Part shown: positions 43,922-54,954 of the stretch, piece after piece
How the letters are laid out: each line of letters begins with the position of its first letter
How positions within the stretch are numbered: position 1 is the first letter of the stretch
The notes under the pieces: generated by a model
The model's input: the letters and a program-made list of their open reading frames with translations, nothing else
Database searches by the model: none
What the model was told of the DNA's origin: nothing
Assembly (NCBI GenBank): GCA_039090855.1
Contig: CM077013.1
Span: forward strand, 137,289,240 to 137,353,239
Direction of reading: 5' to 3'
From: Macrothele yani
Taxonomy: Eukaryota; Arthropoda; Arachnida; Araneae; Macrothelidae
DNA length: 64,000 nucleotides
Position numbers and translations under genes: made by a program

Positions 43922-44113
43922 GAGGTTTAACGACCACCGTGAGCAACTCAATGGGCTATAAACAGTCGCCCGTCCCTAACTTAGGGTCACTGGTTCCAGG
44001 GAAGGGAGAGAGCCAGTGCCGTAAGACAAACACAACATCCATGCCTGAACGGGATTCGAACCCGGACCCCTTTCGGACGAATGATTAGAAGCCATCGCTT
44101 AGACCACTGCGCC
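43922..44113 (-). mobile_element. SINE family A with 12 bp TSD, head truncated
   Basis: A minus-strand copy with T-run tail, full body and box B (gggattcgaaccc on plus). It stops at 'ccactgcgcc', so the first dozen bases of the head are missing. TTAAACCAGTTT is duplicated at 43910-43921 and 44114-44125, so this is a genuine 5'-truncated retrotransposition. Confidence 0.92.
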
Positions 44114-44240
44114 TTAAACCAGTTTGGTTAATATTAGCCAATCTATTGCACACTATGTGAACTGCAAAAGAAGTGGGTTATTTTAAACTGCAAACACTGG
44201 GTCAAGTAACATGAGTTTTCAGTTCTAATATTTTGGTATT

Positions 44241-44442
44241 TCGGAGGTTTAACGACCACCGTGAGCAACTCGATGAACAATAAGCTCTCGTCGCCCGTCC
44301 CTAATTTGGGGTCACTGGTTCCAGGGAAGGGAGAGAGCTGGTGCCGTAAGACAAACACACATCCATGCCTCACCGGGATTCGAACCCAAACCCCATCTCA
44401 GACGTATGGTCAGACGCCAACACTTAGACCACAGCACCCCCT
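44241..44442 (-). mobile_element. SINE family A, older copy
   Basis: Minus-strand SINE A body (aacgaccaccgtgagcaact, 'cgcccgtccctaatttgggg') and head (box B gggattcgaaccc). It has a modified head 'ccacagcaccccctgc' and no clear poly(A) tail. It is only about 130 bp from the copy at 43.9 kb but more diverged. Confidence 0.85.
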
Positions 44443-45430
44443 GCTTAGACTAGCACTAAGACACACGCTGGCTTCAAGTTTTAATTGAGATCCATGTAAC
44501 GAAGGTAAAATTAGTGATTTCCAAGTTTTCAGTTCTGAAATCTGAAAACTTGGTCCTCTGATGCTAATAAAGGAGAGATAGAACATTTGAAAACTGCAAG
44601 GGATTATTCATATTCATAATGCAGGGCATGTTTCAGTGTAAAATCGAATTTTTAAAAACTAACATTTTAGTGTCTTGAAACAAGATAACTACGAATAATA
44701 TAATACTCAAAGCCGTATCCGGTCGCCGAGTGTTCAAATGCGCGAACGTCCGATTTTTCGTCTGAGTTGTTCCCTGGGTTCAGGTCCCGGATGAGTCCTT
44801 GTCGGTTCTCTTTCTTCCTTGGAAATCAGTGGTCTTAGAGATATCTACTGCTCTAATTTTCTACCTCTCTTGGAATCAGTGGCCTTTACTTAGAGATAGG
44901 AGACTTTATTTCTTTAAAATGGTCGTAAAAAATAGTCTTGAAAAGATTAAAAAAAATACTGAAATTTAAGCCAGAATTAAAGCAGACAGTGGGGGATCTT
45001 TTATATTACTTACAACGTTTGCTTTCTTCCCAAACATTTTATCATACCGAATCAAGTTAATTATTAATAAAATTAATAGACCTGCTTTTTTTGTTCATGG
45101 TACCAAAACGTGCAGTGTTAAATAACATCGCTTAAAAATATCTTCAGTGTTTTGAAAATAAGATTTTAAGGAAAGTGTGTTGACCCATCACACAAAGGAT
45201 TATTAAGCCGGAGAATGGAGAAGAAAGCTCAACTAGAAACTTGATCTCAATTTCGGGGCTCCTTTAACTGTTAATGAAGTCAAATCATAAACACAGACGG
45301 TTTTGTTCAAGTTAAAAGATTGGATTGACACAGAAAGCAAGACCGGTATTTCAAATCAGTCTATTTGAGTAGAAGGCCAATATAACGGCCTCGAAGAAAA
45401 TGGAAAGAAAATGTATTAGATGTATACATA
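44443..45430. other. No recognisable gene; possible tRNA-like SINE near 44722
   Basis: 'cggtcgccgagtgttcaaat' followed by 'ccctgggttcaggtcccgg' (44720-44795) looks like a tRNA-type head with box A- and B-like blocks. A body runs to about 44905. The rest is unassigned. Confidence 0.4.
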
Positions 45431-45900
45431 AATTTCCAACGTTATATTGACGAATGTATGTTTTGAAACTTTTTGAATCTTTTCCATGATGCACAACCGT
45501 TGAACCACGGTCGACTGATTCAAGCCTAACCGTACTGGCAGTTATTTGGTCGCTTTAACGCCATCTTTGTACAGAAGGGCTTATAATTCTATGCTACGCA
45601 TCTCCTTCGGCCGTCCTCTACGCTGCTTGAACTCCACACTGCAACCACTACTTCTGAACTTCACAAAAGGTTCACGACACGTGTTTGCACCTACAACTTT
45701 CTCGCCATATGCTCAACAAATCCACTTCCGCGCTTCTGCAGCGGTTTTGCAGGGAGTAAACAGGAGACAGTGCTGGTCGTCATGTCCTGTCTCATTTGAC
45801 CACTCAAGTGGATGCTCAACAACACGTGTTGTTCTATGCAGCGTTTCCATCTTACCTGCAGAGCAGGAAATGCTAACAAAATAATATCGGTTTTACAGTC
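45430..45900 (-). pseudogene. Mariner N-terminal remnant
   Basis: Read on the minus strand in mixed frames: 'FPALQVRWKRCIEQHVLL', a segment resembling 'AA.A.KWIC..YGE', then 'RGRPKEM' and 'LNQSTVVQRLCIMEKIQK' (HTH). This is the order of a mariner DNA-binding domain. Catalytic motifs are absent and many frame changes are required. Confidence 0.6.
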
Positions 45901-46009
45901 CGCTACATGGATCACCGGAAACTTATGCATAGGCTTAATAGAAAGGGAATAAATAGAACGGAACATACAAGCATGGTACCTAGTACAAAACAAAAGGGTT
46001 CGTCTAGAC

Positions 46010-46640
46010 CAGTGGTCTCAAACTCGCGGGCCGCATGTGGCCCAACACCAACTGTTTTGCGGTCCGCATGAATGATTACAAAATAAAAATAAACCACCCT
46101 TTTTTCAAGTATATTATAATATATTAAATATAATATAAACATAGCAGTGCTTGGCAAAGCCATCTGCTTTATAAGTAACAAGTTTATTTACGAAGAATAT
46201 AACTGAATGGCGGCTTGAATGTTTCCAAGACATGGAAAATATTTTCAATATATTCAAATATCCATTTTCCTATATTGCTGACAACGCACCTGAAGAATAT
46301 CAGCGTGAATTAATAGACTTCCAGTGTGATTCTTTTCTAAAAGAAAGAGTCAACAGCTGCAGTCTAACCGAGTTTTAGTAGTTAGTTTCAAAGGACAACT
46401 ACGTAAACATTCATAACCTATAGCTGCCCGGGTTCTGTCTATGTTCGGAACAACATACTCTTGTGAACAGTTGCTTTCAAGAATGAACCAAGTAAAATGT
46501 CTTGAAAGGTATAGGTTAACTGACATTCACTTAAGCTCACTTTTAAAAGTAGCATGCTCAAACGACGTTATTCCAAATATCGATAAGTTAACCACAGAGA
46601 AGCGAATCCAAGTATCTGGTCAGAATATGTAATATTTTCT
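46010..46640 (+). pseudogene. hAT-family remnant with terminal motif
   Basis: The text cagtggtctcaaactcgcgg at 46010 is a classic hAT terminal sequence (CAGNGGTTCTCAA…). About 200 bp on, a frame gives 'FQDMENIFNIFKYPFSYIAD', 'EEYQRELIDFQCDSFLKER' (46221-46374). After two stops, 46441-46632 gives 'FGTTYSCEQLLSRMNQVKCL', 'RLTDIHLSSLLKVACS' and 'PNIDKLTTEKR'. These match the C-terminal dimerisation region of hAT-derived GTF2IRD2/EPM2AIP1-type proteins. The RNase H-like core is deleted. The right terminus was not identified. Confidence 0.78.
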
Positions 46641-47285
46641 GTACCGTGGTCAGTTGGTAAAATGTGATTGTTTAAGATTTAAGTGAAAAATAATTGTTCA
46701 GTAAAAGTGATTGTTTTCAATGATTGACGAAGAATTTGTTTTTATTATTTACCGATAATTATAAATAATATTCCACTGTAGTGCCAAGCCATTAGTGTAG
46801 TTTTGTAAAGTTGATATTTATTTATAAGAAATTTATTAATATTCATGCGGCACCCTACAATCCTCGAAAACTGGGAAGTGGCCTTTCCAAGGGCCAATAG
46901 TTTGGTTTTGGTTGCAAAGACAAGTGTTAATCAAAGAGCGCGGAACACTAAATATTTGCACAAAAAACAGTTCACGAGTATGGGAGCGCCAACCCGCTAT
47001 CAGTTTTCAGAGCTAATGACTCCTGCATTTAAAGTATTCATCATTTCGTTATGCTGTGTGTAACCATTCCTCGCGATGAATCATAAATGATAAGGAAGCT
47101 CGACTGCACTACCCCGAATCCTGCGCAGCTGTTGTTTACAGCAGTTTGATAATATATATCAGCAAAAGGACAGATAAGATCACTTTATCTTCCAAGAGAG
47201 TTATAAAGAAAGCCACATAGGAACCTAAGTATAGATATGAACTTACGTAGTAGCAGGATTCGTATATTAGTGTTATACGAAAATA
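46641..47285. other. No recognisable gene
   Basis: Unassigned. The right end of the neighbouring hAT element may lie near 46845 ('gcggcaccctacaatcctcg'), but I cannot prove it. Confidence 0.4.
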
Positions 47286-48157
47286 CAGGGAGTCCCATTC
47301 GCTACCAAACCCAGCATTCCTTTAATAATATTAACACCAATGAAGATATTGCAACGAAATTTAAAGGTGACTTACATCATTTCGTGAGAAATGTGATGAC
47401 ATCACAACATGTGCTGCAAGTGGCCACAATTCGTGTCCAGACAGCGTTGAACCCGGCGCACCATATTGAGGAAAGTCCTTGCCAGTACGTCCGCCGTCAC
47501 TGCCTGAATTTCTTCGGTGATGTTTGCTTTCAAGGCATCTATGGTTCATGGTTTCTTTTAGTAAACTCTCCCGTTTAGATATCCCCATAAAAAGTAATCA
47601 GGAGGAGTCAGATCGGGCGAGCGCGGTAGCCATAGACACTTCGAAATGACGCAGTCACCGAAAAAGGACTGAATTTCGGCCATACTGGTGTGTGATGTCG
47701 CTCCATCATGCTGGTAATATCCAATGGAGAGTTCTTCGTTGTCCAATTGATTTACAAAAGTGTTGAAGATTTCCATCTATGCAGTATACCGATACATTTT
47801 CACACTTACGCGAACAGCCACGAGCACTCATTACCAACAACCGTATTGTGTAGACACGCTCAGCAAAATGGCATAACAAAGCAGCAGAGAGGCGCGTCCG
47901 GCCGGCAGGCGGACTGCTCCTCAGTGGCACCACACTTAGGAATGTGTCTGCCACTAAGGAGCACTCCGGCTGGCTGGCAGACAGCGCCGGGTTCAATGCT
48001 GTATGTACGCAAATGATGGCCACTTCCAGCACATGCTACGATGCCATCACATTTCTCACGAAATGAGGTAAGTCCACTTCAAGTTTCGTTGCAATATCTT
48101 CATTAGTGTTAATATTATTAAAGAAATGCCTGGTTCGGTAGCGAGTTTGACACCCTG
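47286..48157 (-). mobile_element. Deleted IS630-Tc1-mariner element with about 175 bp TIRs
   Basis: The ends are long imperfect inverted repeats: 47286-47460 pairs with about 47983-48157 (shared text 'tttaataatattaacaccaa', 'gaagatattgcaacgaaa', 'catttcgtgagaaatgtgat', 'ttgaacccggcgc'). Between them the minus strand holds only the transposase C-terminus (47558-47776): 'SIGYYQHDGATSHTSMAE' (catalytic Asp) and 'LWLPRSPDLTPPDYFLWGYL' (last acid). The N-terminal half is replaced by a palindromic segment (47896-47982). Non-autonomous, 872 bp. Confidence 0.87.
47896..47982. repeat. Internal hairpin of the long-TIR element
   Basis: 47896-47929 (gtccggccggcaggcggact, then gctcctcagtggca) pairs imperfectly with 47949-47982 (tgccactaaggagcactccg, then gctggctggcagac), with a 19 nt loop. 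It is GC-rich compared with its surroundings. Confidence 0.82.
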
Positions 48158-48926
48158 TGTGTTCAGACTCCTATCGCAAACACTGTTTTCCACAGCAGCC
48201 CAAGTAAGCTATAAGAGACTGCAATGCATAGCTTCGTCGGAAAATATACTTCTATAGCGACATCTAACATCTACTGGTGAGCTCAGCAGTTGATTCAAAA
48301 ACTCCATGCCGGACTCTTCGAAAGATTCATAAGAAGTAATACCGACAAAATGTACCATTAATGTTAAAAGCTGTGTGACGTCACGTTCATTCACTAAGCA
48401 TTGTTCTCAGCATCTCGTCAACATTTGTGCATACGCTATATGTCCACGCACAAGTGGCCCGAAATTTAAATATGGTAACACGCTGCTGATGCTCAGCTGA
48501 TGATGGTAGCTAAGCTTACTTACGAATGAATCTGAGGCAAGCTTAGCTACCATTAGTGGAATTATAATTTACTGCTCCTACGAAAGTATGCAACTTTCTC
48601 AACACGACTTACACAGGTCCACGATACATTGGCGTAACTGCCATCCCCATAGCTGAGTGGGAGCGCAGGCAACGAAGGGGCGTACTGCAGCTGCCAGTTA
48701 TAATTTTATGAAAAAATTCGAACACGCACTGACATACAGATAATTATACCAAAGATTCATATTTTCCTTTAAGAAATACGTATTTAGCTTTGCCTTAATA
48801 CATGTCACGCTTCACTTTTAAAAAAATGTATGCCCTACAGATTAAAGCTATTTGGCTCCGGATTGTAATACGATCGCTCTGGAATCGCCTTCTCTCTGCG
48901 CTGCTGAGGAAAAGTGCGAGGACACA
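48158..48926. other. No recognisable gene
   Basis: Unassigned DNA. A small inverted pair 'gatggtagctaagctta' / 'taagcttagctaccat' (48503-48554, interrupted) could form a hairpin. The frame at 48209-48394 has no recognised domain. Confidence 0.45.
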
Positions 48927-49165
48927 ATCGAAGCACATCTACTGCTTGTGGAGAAAGTTTTATTAATAAGCTATTGTCTCACCTCCGGCTGAACAGAAGC
49001 GATTCTACTTAGAATATATTTATTCAAAGCACACTTATACAATAATGGAATTTAAGACAATTCTTCCTGTAAAATATGCCCCAACTGTGCCAGTAATGTT
49101 GGAGGTTAAAACTGTGATCTGACTTTTTGCTCCAGATATTATCACATATTTTCAGTTACCTAGGA
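48927..49165 (-). mobile_element. Tc1-like 3' end fragment
   Basis: Nearly the same DNA as 53022-53260 ('cacatctactgcttgtggag', 'ttattcaaagcacacttata', 'gccagtaatgttggaggt'). At 53 kb this DNA precedes a Tc1 C-terminus. Only the terminal coding codons and 3' flank are present; it ends where the catalytic region should start. Confidence 0.75.
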
Positions 49166-49502
49166 TTACGTACAGAACAGGCGCCAACATTTACACACAG
49201 CAGCCGCAAATCTGCAATGTATAAGACGGTGTTTTCTTCAAGTGATTTTAGTTTTGAACAAAACAATTACACGAAATCTATTACTTAAAAGGTTAACTAC
49301 AGGGCCTCCATTACCACCATTACTTTTCCAGACACTCTCCCTGACTTCCTGACCTTCTCACAACAAACACACGCACAAACCAAGAAAAACACACTCTCCC
49401 TCGTTTTCGAAATCCTGGGGAAATTGCTGTGCTTAGGGATGCTGAAGTAAATGTTGCAGGGGGCGCACGTCGTGCTAGTTACTCCACTGCCATGATAGAG
49501 AA

Positions 49503-49757
49503 TCAGCATCCCGTTGCCATTAATGCCACTCTAAAAGCTAGTGTCAGATTCCTTGCATTTCGACTTTTTCTTCCCACAAAAAATTGTGGGGGAGGAGGAG
49601 GAGGAAGGCGGTTACGGTTCGAGGTTTTAGTTCCATGTCCGTCCACTGGAGCGTTGTTATTGAAATCTTTGGGGCCAAATTGTTGCCTTGAATCTTTATG
49701 GAAGATTAACCTCAGAGTCTCCTGCTCTGTGACAGAGCCATCAAAAGACTGCAACAT
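49503..49757 (-). repeat. Unclassified dispersed repeat, copy 1
   Basis: On the minus strand this reads 'caacaatttggccccaaaga', 'ccagtggacggacatgg' and 'acctcgaaccgt'. It is about three-quarters identical by eye to plus-strand DNA at 56890-57005. The shared peptide is 'R.QFGPKDFN' versus 'LQQFGPEDLN'. A GGA-rich tract (49588-49606) is inside. I do not recognise the element; it may be part of a SINE or DNA-transposon end. Confidence 0.55.
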
Positions 49758-49793
49758 ATTGTCTTCAACGACGCTTTCAATATAGGGAAGCTA

Positions 49794-51075
49794 TTGGGTG
49801 TGTGCATAAGTTCTACCCGTTTTTGTAGGCTACAAAGAAAGCAGGAGGACGCAACAAATATCGTACCTAGGATTTCACATAATTGCCATCATTCTGTATA
49901 ACCTCTTGCCATCTGTCTATGAGTAGGTGAATCCCACGCCGGAAAAACTCCTGTGTTTTAGAGTCCAAAAAGTCATGTAATGCCGTTTTCACATCGTCCA
50001 CAGCATCGAAGTTTTGGAGAGCGGATGCGTTCTGTAACGATAGAAAAAGGTGGTGGTCCGTAGTTGCCAGGTCAGGGGAATACGCCGGGCGAGGTAACAC
50101 TTCCCAACCAAAGTCCAGTAATTTTTGCCGAGTGATTAAAGCAGCTTGAGGTCTGGCGTTATCATGCTGAAGGATCACGTTTTTGCGATTGACATTGCGG
50201 GCAGCTTCAATGTCAGTTTTTCTAGCAATCTGTCCAACTGTTGGCAGTAGAGGTATATATTTATCGTTCGTTTAGGTGCCAACATCTGCCAGTGGATTAT
50301 TCTCTGGACATACCACCAAACACTGAATGAAAGCTTTTTGGGATGCAGAACTCTTTTGAGGTCAATGGAGCAGGCTCCGCATGTTGGCACACAGTCCGTC
50401 GACGCTTTATATTACGCTACAGTACCCATTTCTCACCAGCCGTAACAATTAGTCCCTAAAACGGTTCATTTCTGTGACGAGAAAACAAAGAAACACAGGC
50501 ACGGATTCTCTCCTCTCGTTGCTTTGCAGAAAGCTGGTGCGAAACTCAGTTATAGAATTTGGTGATGAACCCAAGCCCATGCATCCATCTTTCGACTGTT
50601 GTTCTGTGTACAGACAACGTTTCCGCTAATTCCTGAACGGTTGGATGTTGGTAATTTGTTATGGCTTGGTCCACATCCTCGTCAGAAACCACAGATGGAC
50701 GTCCAGAACGTGGTTGATCTTTACAGCTTCTGCTACCGTCCCGGAATTTCCGAAACCAACGGCGACATGTGCTATCATCAACTGCATCCTCCCCATGCAC
50801 TTAACAGATGTTGCGATAAGCTGCGGCTGCAGTACTGCCTTTATCGAACTCGTAAAGTAAACAATGTCTAATGTGCTCCTTATCGCATGCCATGTTACAC
50901 CGTCCGTGATTTTCGTTATGAATGACTTACTCTGACAAACCTAGTGCTTCTATATGCTCTACTGATCCACGCTTTATTGGCAAAAATTCGGCATCGCAGC
51001 GTATTTTTTAAGTAACTAATCCGATCGCAATTTCCATCTATTACAAAAGCGGGTAGAATTATTGCACATACCCAA
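49794..51075 (-). mobile_element. Mariner element with TIRs, transposase degenerate
   Basis: TIRs: ttgggtgtgtgcataagttc at the left and, on the minus strand, ttgggtatgtgcaataattc at the right. Both are bordered by TA (49792-49793, 51076-51077). Minus-strand pieces: 'HGEDAVDDSTCRRWFRKFRD' and 'TVQELAETLSVHRTTVERWM' (HTH, 50546-50800), 'FSVWWYVQRIIHWQMLAP' (50175-50390), then 'ILQHDNARPQAALITRQKLL' (Asp) and 'AYSPDLATTDHHLF' (Asp, 49867-50178). A DD34D-type mariner of the SETMAR-like group, with several frameshifts and stops. Confidence 0.92.
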
Positions 51076-51081
51076 TACTTA

Positions 51082-52128
51082 TTGGGTGTGCAATTTAATT
51101 CTCGGCCCCTAATCGCAAGCGATCATAGAACGTTGGAAAATGCAAATAGCTGTGCACTATAATGGCCGATTTCAGCGCCATGCAACAGCTTTCCAGGCAA
51201 CCGTACCCGCTCACAGCTGCAGTGACGAATTGCCACCAAAATTTGACGATGAGGAAATGGAACAACTGTTGGACGCGGATCCTTTTCGCACACATTCAGA
51301 GCTCGCTCATGAAGTCGGAGTAACACGGCAAGCCATTGCAAAGCGCCTGCACAAGCTTGGACGGATTTACAAGGAGGGCCGTTGGGTGCCCCACCTACTC
51401 ACAACTGCGAACAAGTCCAGGCGCAACGATGTTGCTGTGTCCTTGCTCTCCAGATTCAAGAAGAAGGATTTCCTCCACAAGATTTTGGCTTGTGATGAGA
51501 AGTGGATCCTCTACGATAATCCTAAGCTGCGCAAATCGTGGTTTTATTCAGGTCAGCCTGCCACCAGTACCGCCAAACCGAATATTCATGCCAGGAAGTT
51601 GTTGCTGTGCGTATGGTGGGATCAGCGCGGTGTCGTTCACTATGAGTTGCTCGAACCTGGTGAAACGGTCAATGCTGAGCGTTATTGTCAGCAACTCATT
51701 CGTGTGAGTGACGCAATGGAGGCGAAAATGCCATACACCGGCAAGGGCAGAAGCTCGGTCCTGTTGCTTCAGGATAACGCGCGTTCTCACACCGCGGAAA
51801 CGACTTTTAACACGATCACCGACCTGGGATGGGAGATTTTGTCCCACCTGGCGTATTCTCCAGATTTCGCCCCGTCGGATTGCCACCTTTTTCATCACCT
51901 GAGTGATACGCACTTCACTTCTGTCGAGGAGGTCCACACCAGTATTGATGACTTTATCAATGAAACAGTCCTCTTTTTTCCGCAGCGGCATTCGGCAGTT
52001 CCCTGATTGATGACTCAAATGAATCCAACAAGACGGGGGTTATTTCCCTGATTAGGTACGTATTCGATTTGCTATAATTTGCTGTCAAAGTGTCGTGCCT
52101 GTGGTCGAAAATTAAGTTACACACCTAA
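51082..52128 (+). mobile_element. Mariner element with long open transposase lacking its first HTH
   Basis: TIRs: ttgggtgtgcaatttaattc at the left and, on the minus strand, ttaggtgtgtaacttaattt at the right, with TA at 51080-51081 and 52129-52130. An uninterrupted 288-codon frame (51140-52006) has 'HSELAHEVGVTRQAIAKRLH' (HTH), 'LACDEKWILYDNPKLRKSW' (Asp), 'SSVLLLQDNARSHTAETTF' (Asp) and 'LAYSPDFAPSDCHLFHHL' (Asp), so all three acids are in place. Compared with the relative at 39.7-40.6 kb, about 70-75 N-terminal residues including the first HTH are deleted at about 51215-51230. The C-terminus ends early (FFPQRHSAVP). It probably cannot bind its TIRs normally. Confidence 0.93.
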
Positions 52129-52344
52129 TAATTGAAGTGAGAAAAATAAGATATCGTCGTTTATAGCGAATGAAAACTAGTACAAAATGAATGTTTTTCA
52201 ATCGGATTTAAAGAAGCGGATAATCTAGTCCCAAATTTGCGAACTTACGCTACCTAGTGGAAGAATTGTGTATCACGAAAAATTAAGATGTGTATGCGAA
52301 GGGGTCTTTTGTCCTGTAAGATATCCAGTACGGGACGAAATTTT

Positions 52345-52556
52345 TAAACCTGAACATTTCGCCGATCCAAACGCTGCCTCCTGTCCATTCGTCTGAGATG
52401 GGTTTGGGTTTGGGTTTAAATCCCGGTGAGGCATGCACGTTGTGTTTGTGTTGCTACACTGGGTCTCTCCACTTCCCTTGAACAAATGGTTCTAAATTAA
52501 GGACTAGTGGCTGCTCATAGCCCATCGAGTTGCTCCGGCTGTTCGTTAAACCGCTA
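52345..52556 (+). mobile_element. SINE family A, degenerate plus-strand copy
   Basis: Recognised from the box B region 'gtttaaatcccggtgaggca', then 'ctaaattaaggactagtggc', 'tgctcatagcccatcgagtt' and 'gttcgttaaaccgctaaat'. The head has a short ggtttg duplication, and the poly(A) tail is replaced by taagtaaataa. Confidence 0.8.
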
Positions 52557-53021
52557 AATAAGTAAATAATTTGTTTTAGAAGTACAGATATTGAAAGAAA
52601 TAAAGGGTTTTAGTAGCACCAGAAGGAAAATCTCATTACTTTCAACAGAAAATGAGTGTGAAATATACTCTTTTTGTTTGTGGTTACTCGCGTCTTAAGA
52701 ATTTCAAATAAAAATAAGTACTTAGCCCCCTAGAGGCAGAAATATGAATTAAAAAGTCACTACATGAAACATATCGCTCACACTGGAAAGAATGCGACGA
52801 AAAAATAATTTTCCAAATCAGACGTTAAAAAGCTCAGAGCGGCAAAGTAAAATTCGATTACGCCTGCTACAGACAATACGGTGCATTATTTCAGTAAAAA
52901 TCGTGCGCAAAATGGTCTTGTCGATGAAAGGTATGCACGGAACTAATACTTTCAGTCAGTTTTAAGAACGACGATATGAAATGAAACAGTTTGCATATAT
53001 ACAGAAGTTTATCAAAATAAT

Positions 53022-53960
53022 CGAAACACATCTACTGTTTGTGGAGAAAGTTTTATTAATAAGCTGTTGTCTCACTTCGAGCTTTCAGAAGAGAATTAAT
53101 TCTACTTACAATAGATTTATTCAAATCACACTTATACGATAATGGAATTTAAGACAACTATTTCTGCAAAATATGCCCAACTATGCCAGTAATGTTGGAG
53201 GTGAAAACTGTGATCTGACTTTTCGCTCCAGATATTCCCACAAATTTTCAATAATATCCAGGTCTGGAGATTGAGGTGGCCAGGACAGATGCTTTAACTT
53301 CATTCTCATGCAGTGGCGCACTCAGGAATTCTTGTTGGAGGGGTCTGTATATATATAGTATACGTACATAATGTGTGTACATATACACCACGTAGTGTAC
53401 GCCTATTGTTTATATACGGTTGTGACGTACATTGCTCTTAATCTCTTTGGGGCTTTCGGAAGAAGTCACCATGTAATAGAAGACAGTAATTTTTTGAACA
53501 TGTGAAATAATATTTTTGAATGTTTAATTTGTGACGTAGGTAGTCAATCTCCTTGGAGGGGACTTAAGCTCCCAAAGCCCCCTCCGTGGGTGCGCCAATG
53601 TTCTCATGCCCTGCAAACCACAATTTGACACGTTTCACATAACTCACGGGTGACTTATCTGTTTGAAACCAGGGAGGGCCATTGTGGAACAATGCCTGCA
53701 ACATCGAGTGAAGGTGGCCCCGCAAGAATGGATTCCTGCGCTGCAAATGTGACATGACCATGGAGAACAACCATTGACCCAAAGGAATGTCATGTGACAA
53801 CCTACTGCATCAGGAATCCAACACCATATGCTCCACAGTCAGAACCAAACACTCAGAGGGTGATACGTTTCTCAAGGTTTACGCCAGCTGTACACTCTAC
53901 CAGTTATGAGAAACAAAGTGTAGCATGATTCGTCAGACCAGATGACAAGTTGTAGTCTTT
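53022..53960 (-). pseudogene. Tc1-like transposase C-terminal remnant, interrupted by a MITE
   Basis: The minus strand near 53130-53300 reads 'HLSWPPQSPDLDIIENLWEY' then 'LERKVRSQ', the Tc1 catalytic Glu region and following helix. Further right (53605-53800) 'LRGHLHSMLQALFHNGPPWF' and 'KSPVSYVKRVKLWFAGHENI' correspond to the segment just before it. The two parts are separated by the 290 bp element at 53311-53600. Frames are broken and the catalytic Asp pair is not recognisable. The left flank is shared with 48927-49165. Confidence 0.78.
53311..53600. mobile_element. hAT-type MITE with 8 bp TSD
   Basis: 290 bp with inverted ends cagtggcgcactcaggaatt (left) and, on the minus strand, cattggcgcacccacggagg (right). 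The perfect 8 bp duplication TTCTCATG is at 53303-53310 and 53601-53608. CAGTGGCG-type ends plus an 8 bp TSD are diagnostic of hAT. It has no coding capacity, and it inserted inside a Tc1 coding remnant. Confidence 0.92.
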
Positions 53961-54109
53961 AGCATGTTATGTGTTTTGCACAACCTTACATAATTTTCAG
54001 CACGTCTTTTGTAACAAGTTAATAAAATCATGCAATGCATTGATTATGATACGCTTTCCAACATGCCGGAAATCATTACTCAAGTTATGAGGATAATGGC
54101 TGTGAAATA

Positions 54110-54890
54110 AATATCGCTCCTGTGCCCTGACCTTTGACCCCATTTCGATCTTTTTTTTATTGGAGGTTTAACGACCACCGTGAGAAACTCAATGGGCTAT
54201 AAGCAGTCGCCCGTCCTTAATTTAGGGTCACTGGTTCCAGGGAAGGGAGAGAGCCAGTGCTGTAAGACAAACACAACTTCCATGCCTCACCGGGATTCGA
54301 ACCCGGACCCCGTTCGGACGAATGATCAGAGGCCATCGCTTAGACCACTGCGCCACCGGGGCAGCTTCGATCATATTATACAGAACCGATTCAGTATACC
54401 CCCGGAACAACATGATAAAGTTTTATCGCAACCGAAGCATTTTTACGTAAGTTATGACGCATAAGGGCAATGGAATGGATCCCGCTTTTATGCCCTCAAC
54501 TTTGACCCTGTTTCGTCTATTTTCAATGAAATTTAACACCAGGTGGTCCCTTACCATATACTAAAATTTCATCGAAATCGAAACATTTTTACGCAAGTAA
54601 TAAATTATAAGAGCAACGTAATGGATCTCACTCCTGTGTCATGACCTTGGACCCCATTTCGTCCATTTTCAACAGGGTTCGTGCGGCGGTTGTCCCCTAC
54701 AACATACTAAAGTTTCATCGAAATCGAACCATTTTTACGCAAGTTATGATTCATAAGAACAGTGGAATTGATCCAGCTCCTATGTCGTGACCTTTGACCC
54801 CATTTCGTCCATTTTCAATAGGGATCGTCCCCAGGTGGTCCTCTACCACACTCTTAAAATTTCATGGAAATCGAACAATTTTTACACGAG
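54110..54890. repeat. 146 bp tandem repeat, four units, one split by a SINE
   Basis: The block 'acctttgaccccatttcgtc' recurs at 54128, 54498, 54644 and 54790. 'tttcatcgaaatcgaaNcat' and 'ttttacgcaagttatga' also recur in each unit. The spacing is about 146 bp once the SINE at 54151-54365 and its 7 bp duplication are removed from the first unit. Units share roughly 80% by eye. Confidence 0.87.
54151..54365 (-). mobile_element. SINE family A, full length, 7 bp TSD
   Basis: A minus-strand copy with T-run tail and a full head (gctgccccggtggcgcagtg on the minus strand; box B ggttcgaatcc). The target TTCGATC is at 54144-54150 and 54366-54372. It sits inside a tandem repeat unit, so the array is older than this insertion. 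Confidence 0.92.
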
Positions 54891-54954
54891 TTATCGTGCG
54901 GACGGGTAGACTGACAGAGCTGGAGCATATACGCTTTTTCAACCTATGGTTGGA

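Noticed and set aside
48503..48554. Interrupted inverted pair gatggtagctaagctta / taagcttagctaccat as a transposon end
   Set aside because: Short and isolated, with no TSD or partner; probably a simple local hairpin.
49794..52128. SETMAR-type host fusion gene
   Set aside because: Only mariner domains are present; no SET domain sequence, and TIRs with TA targets show ordinary transposons.
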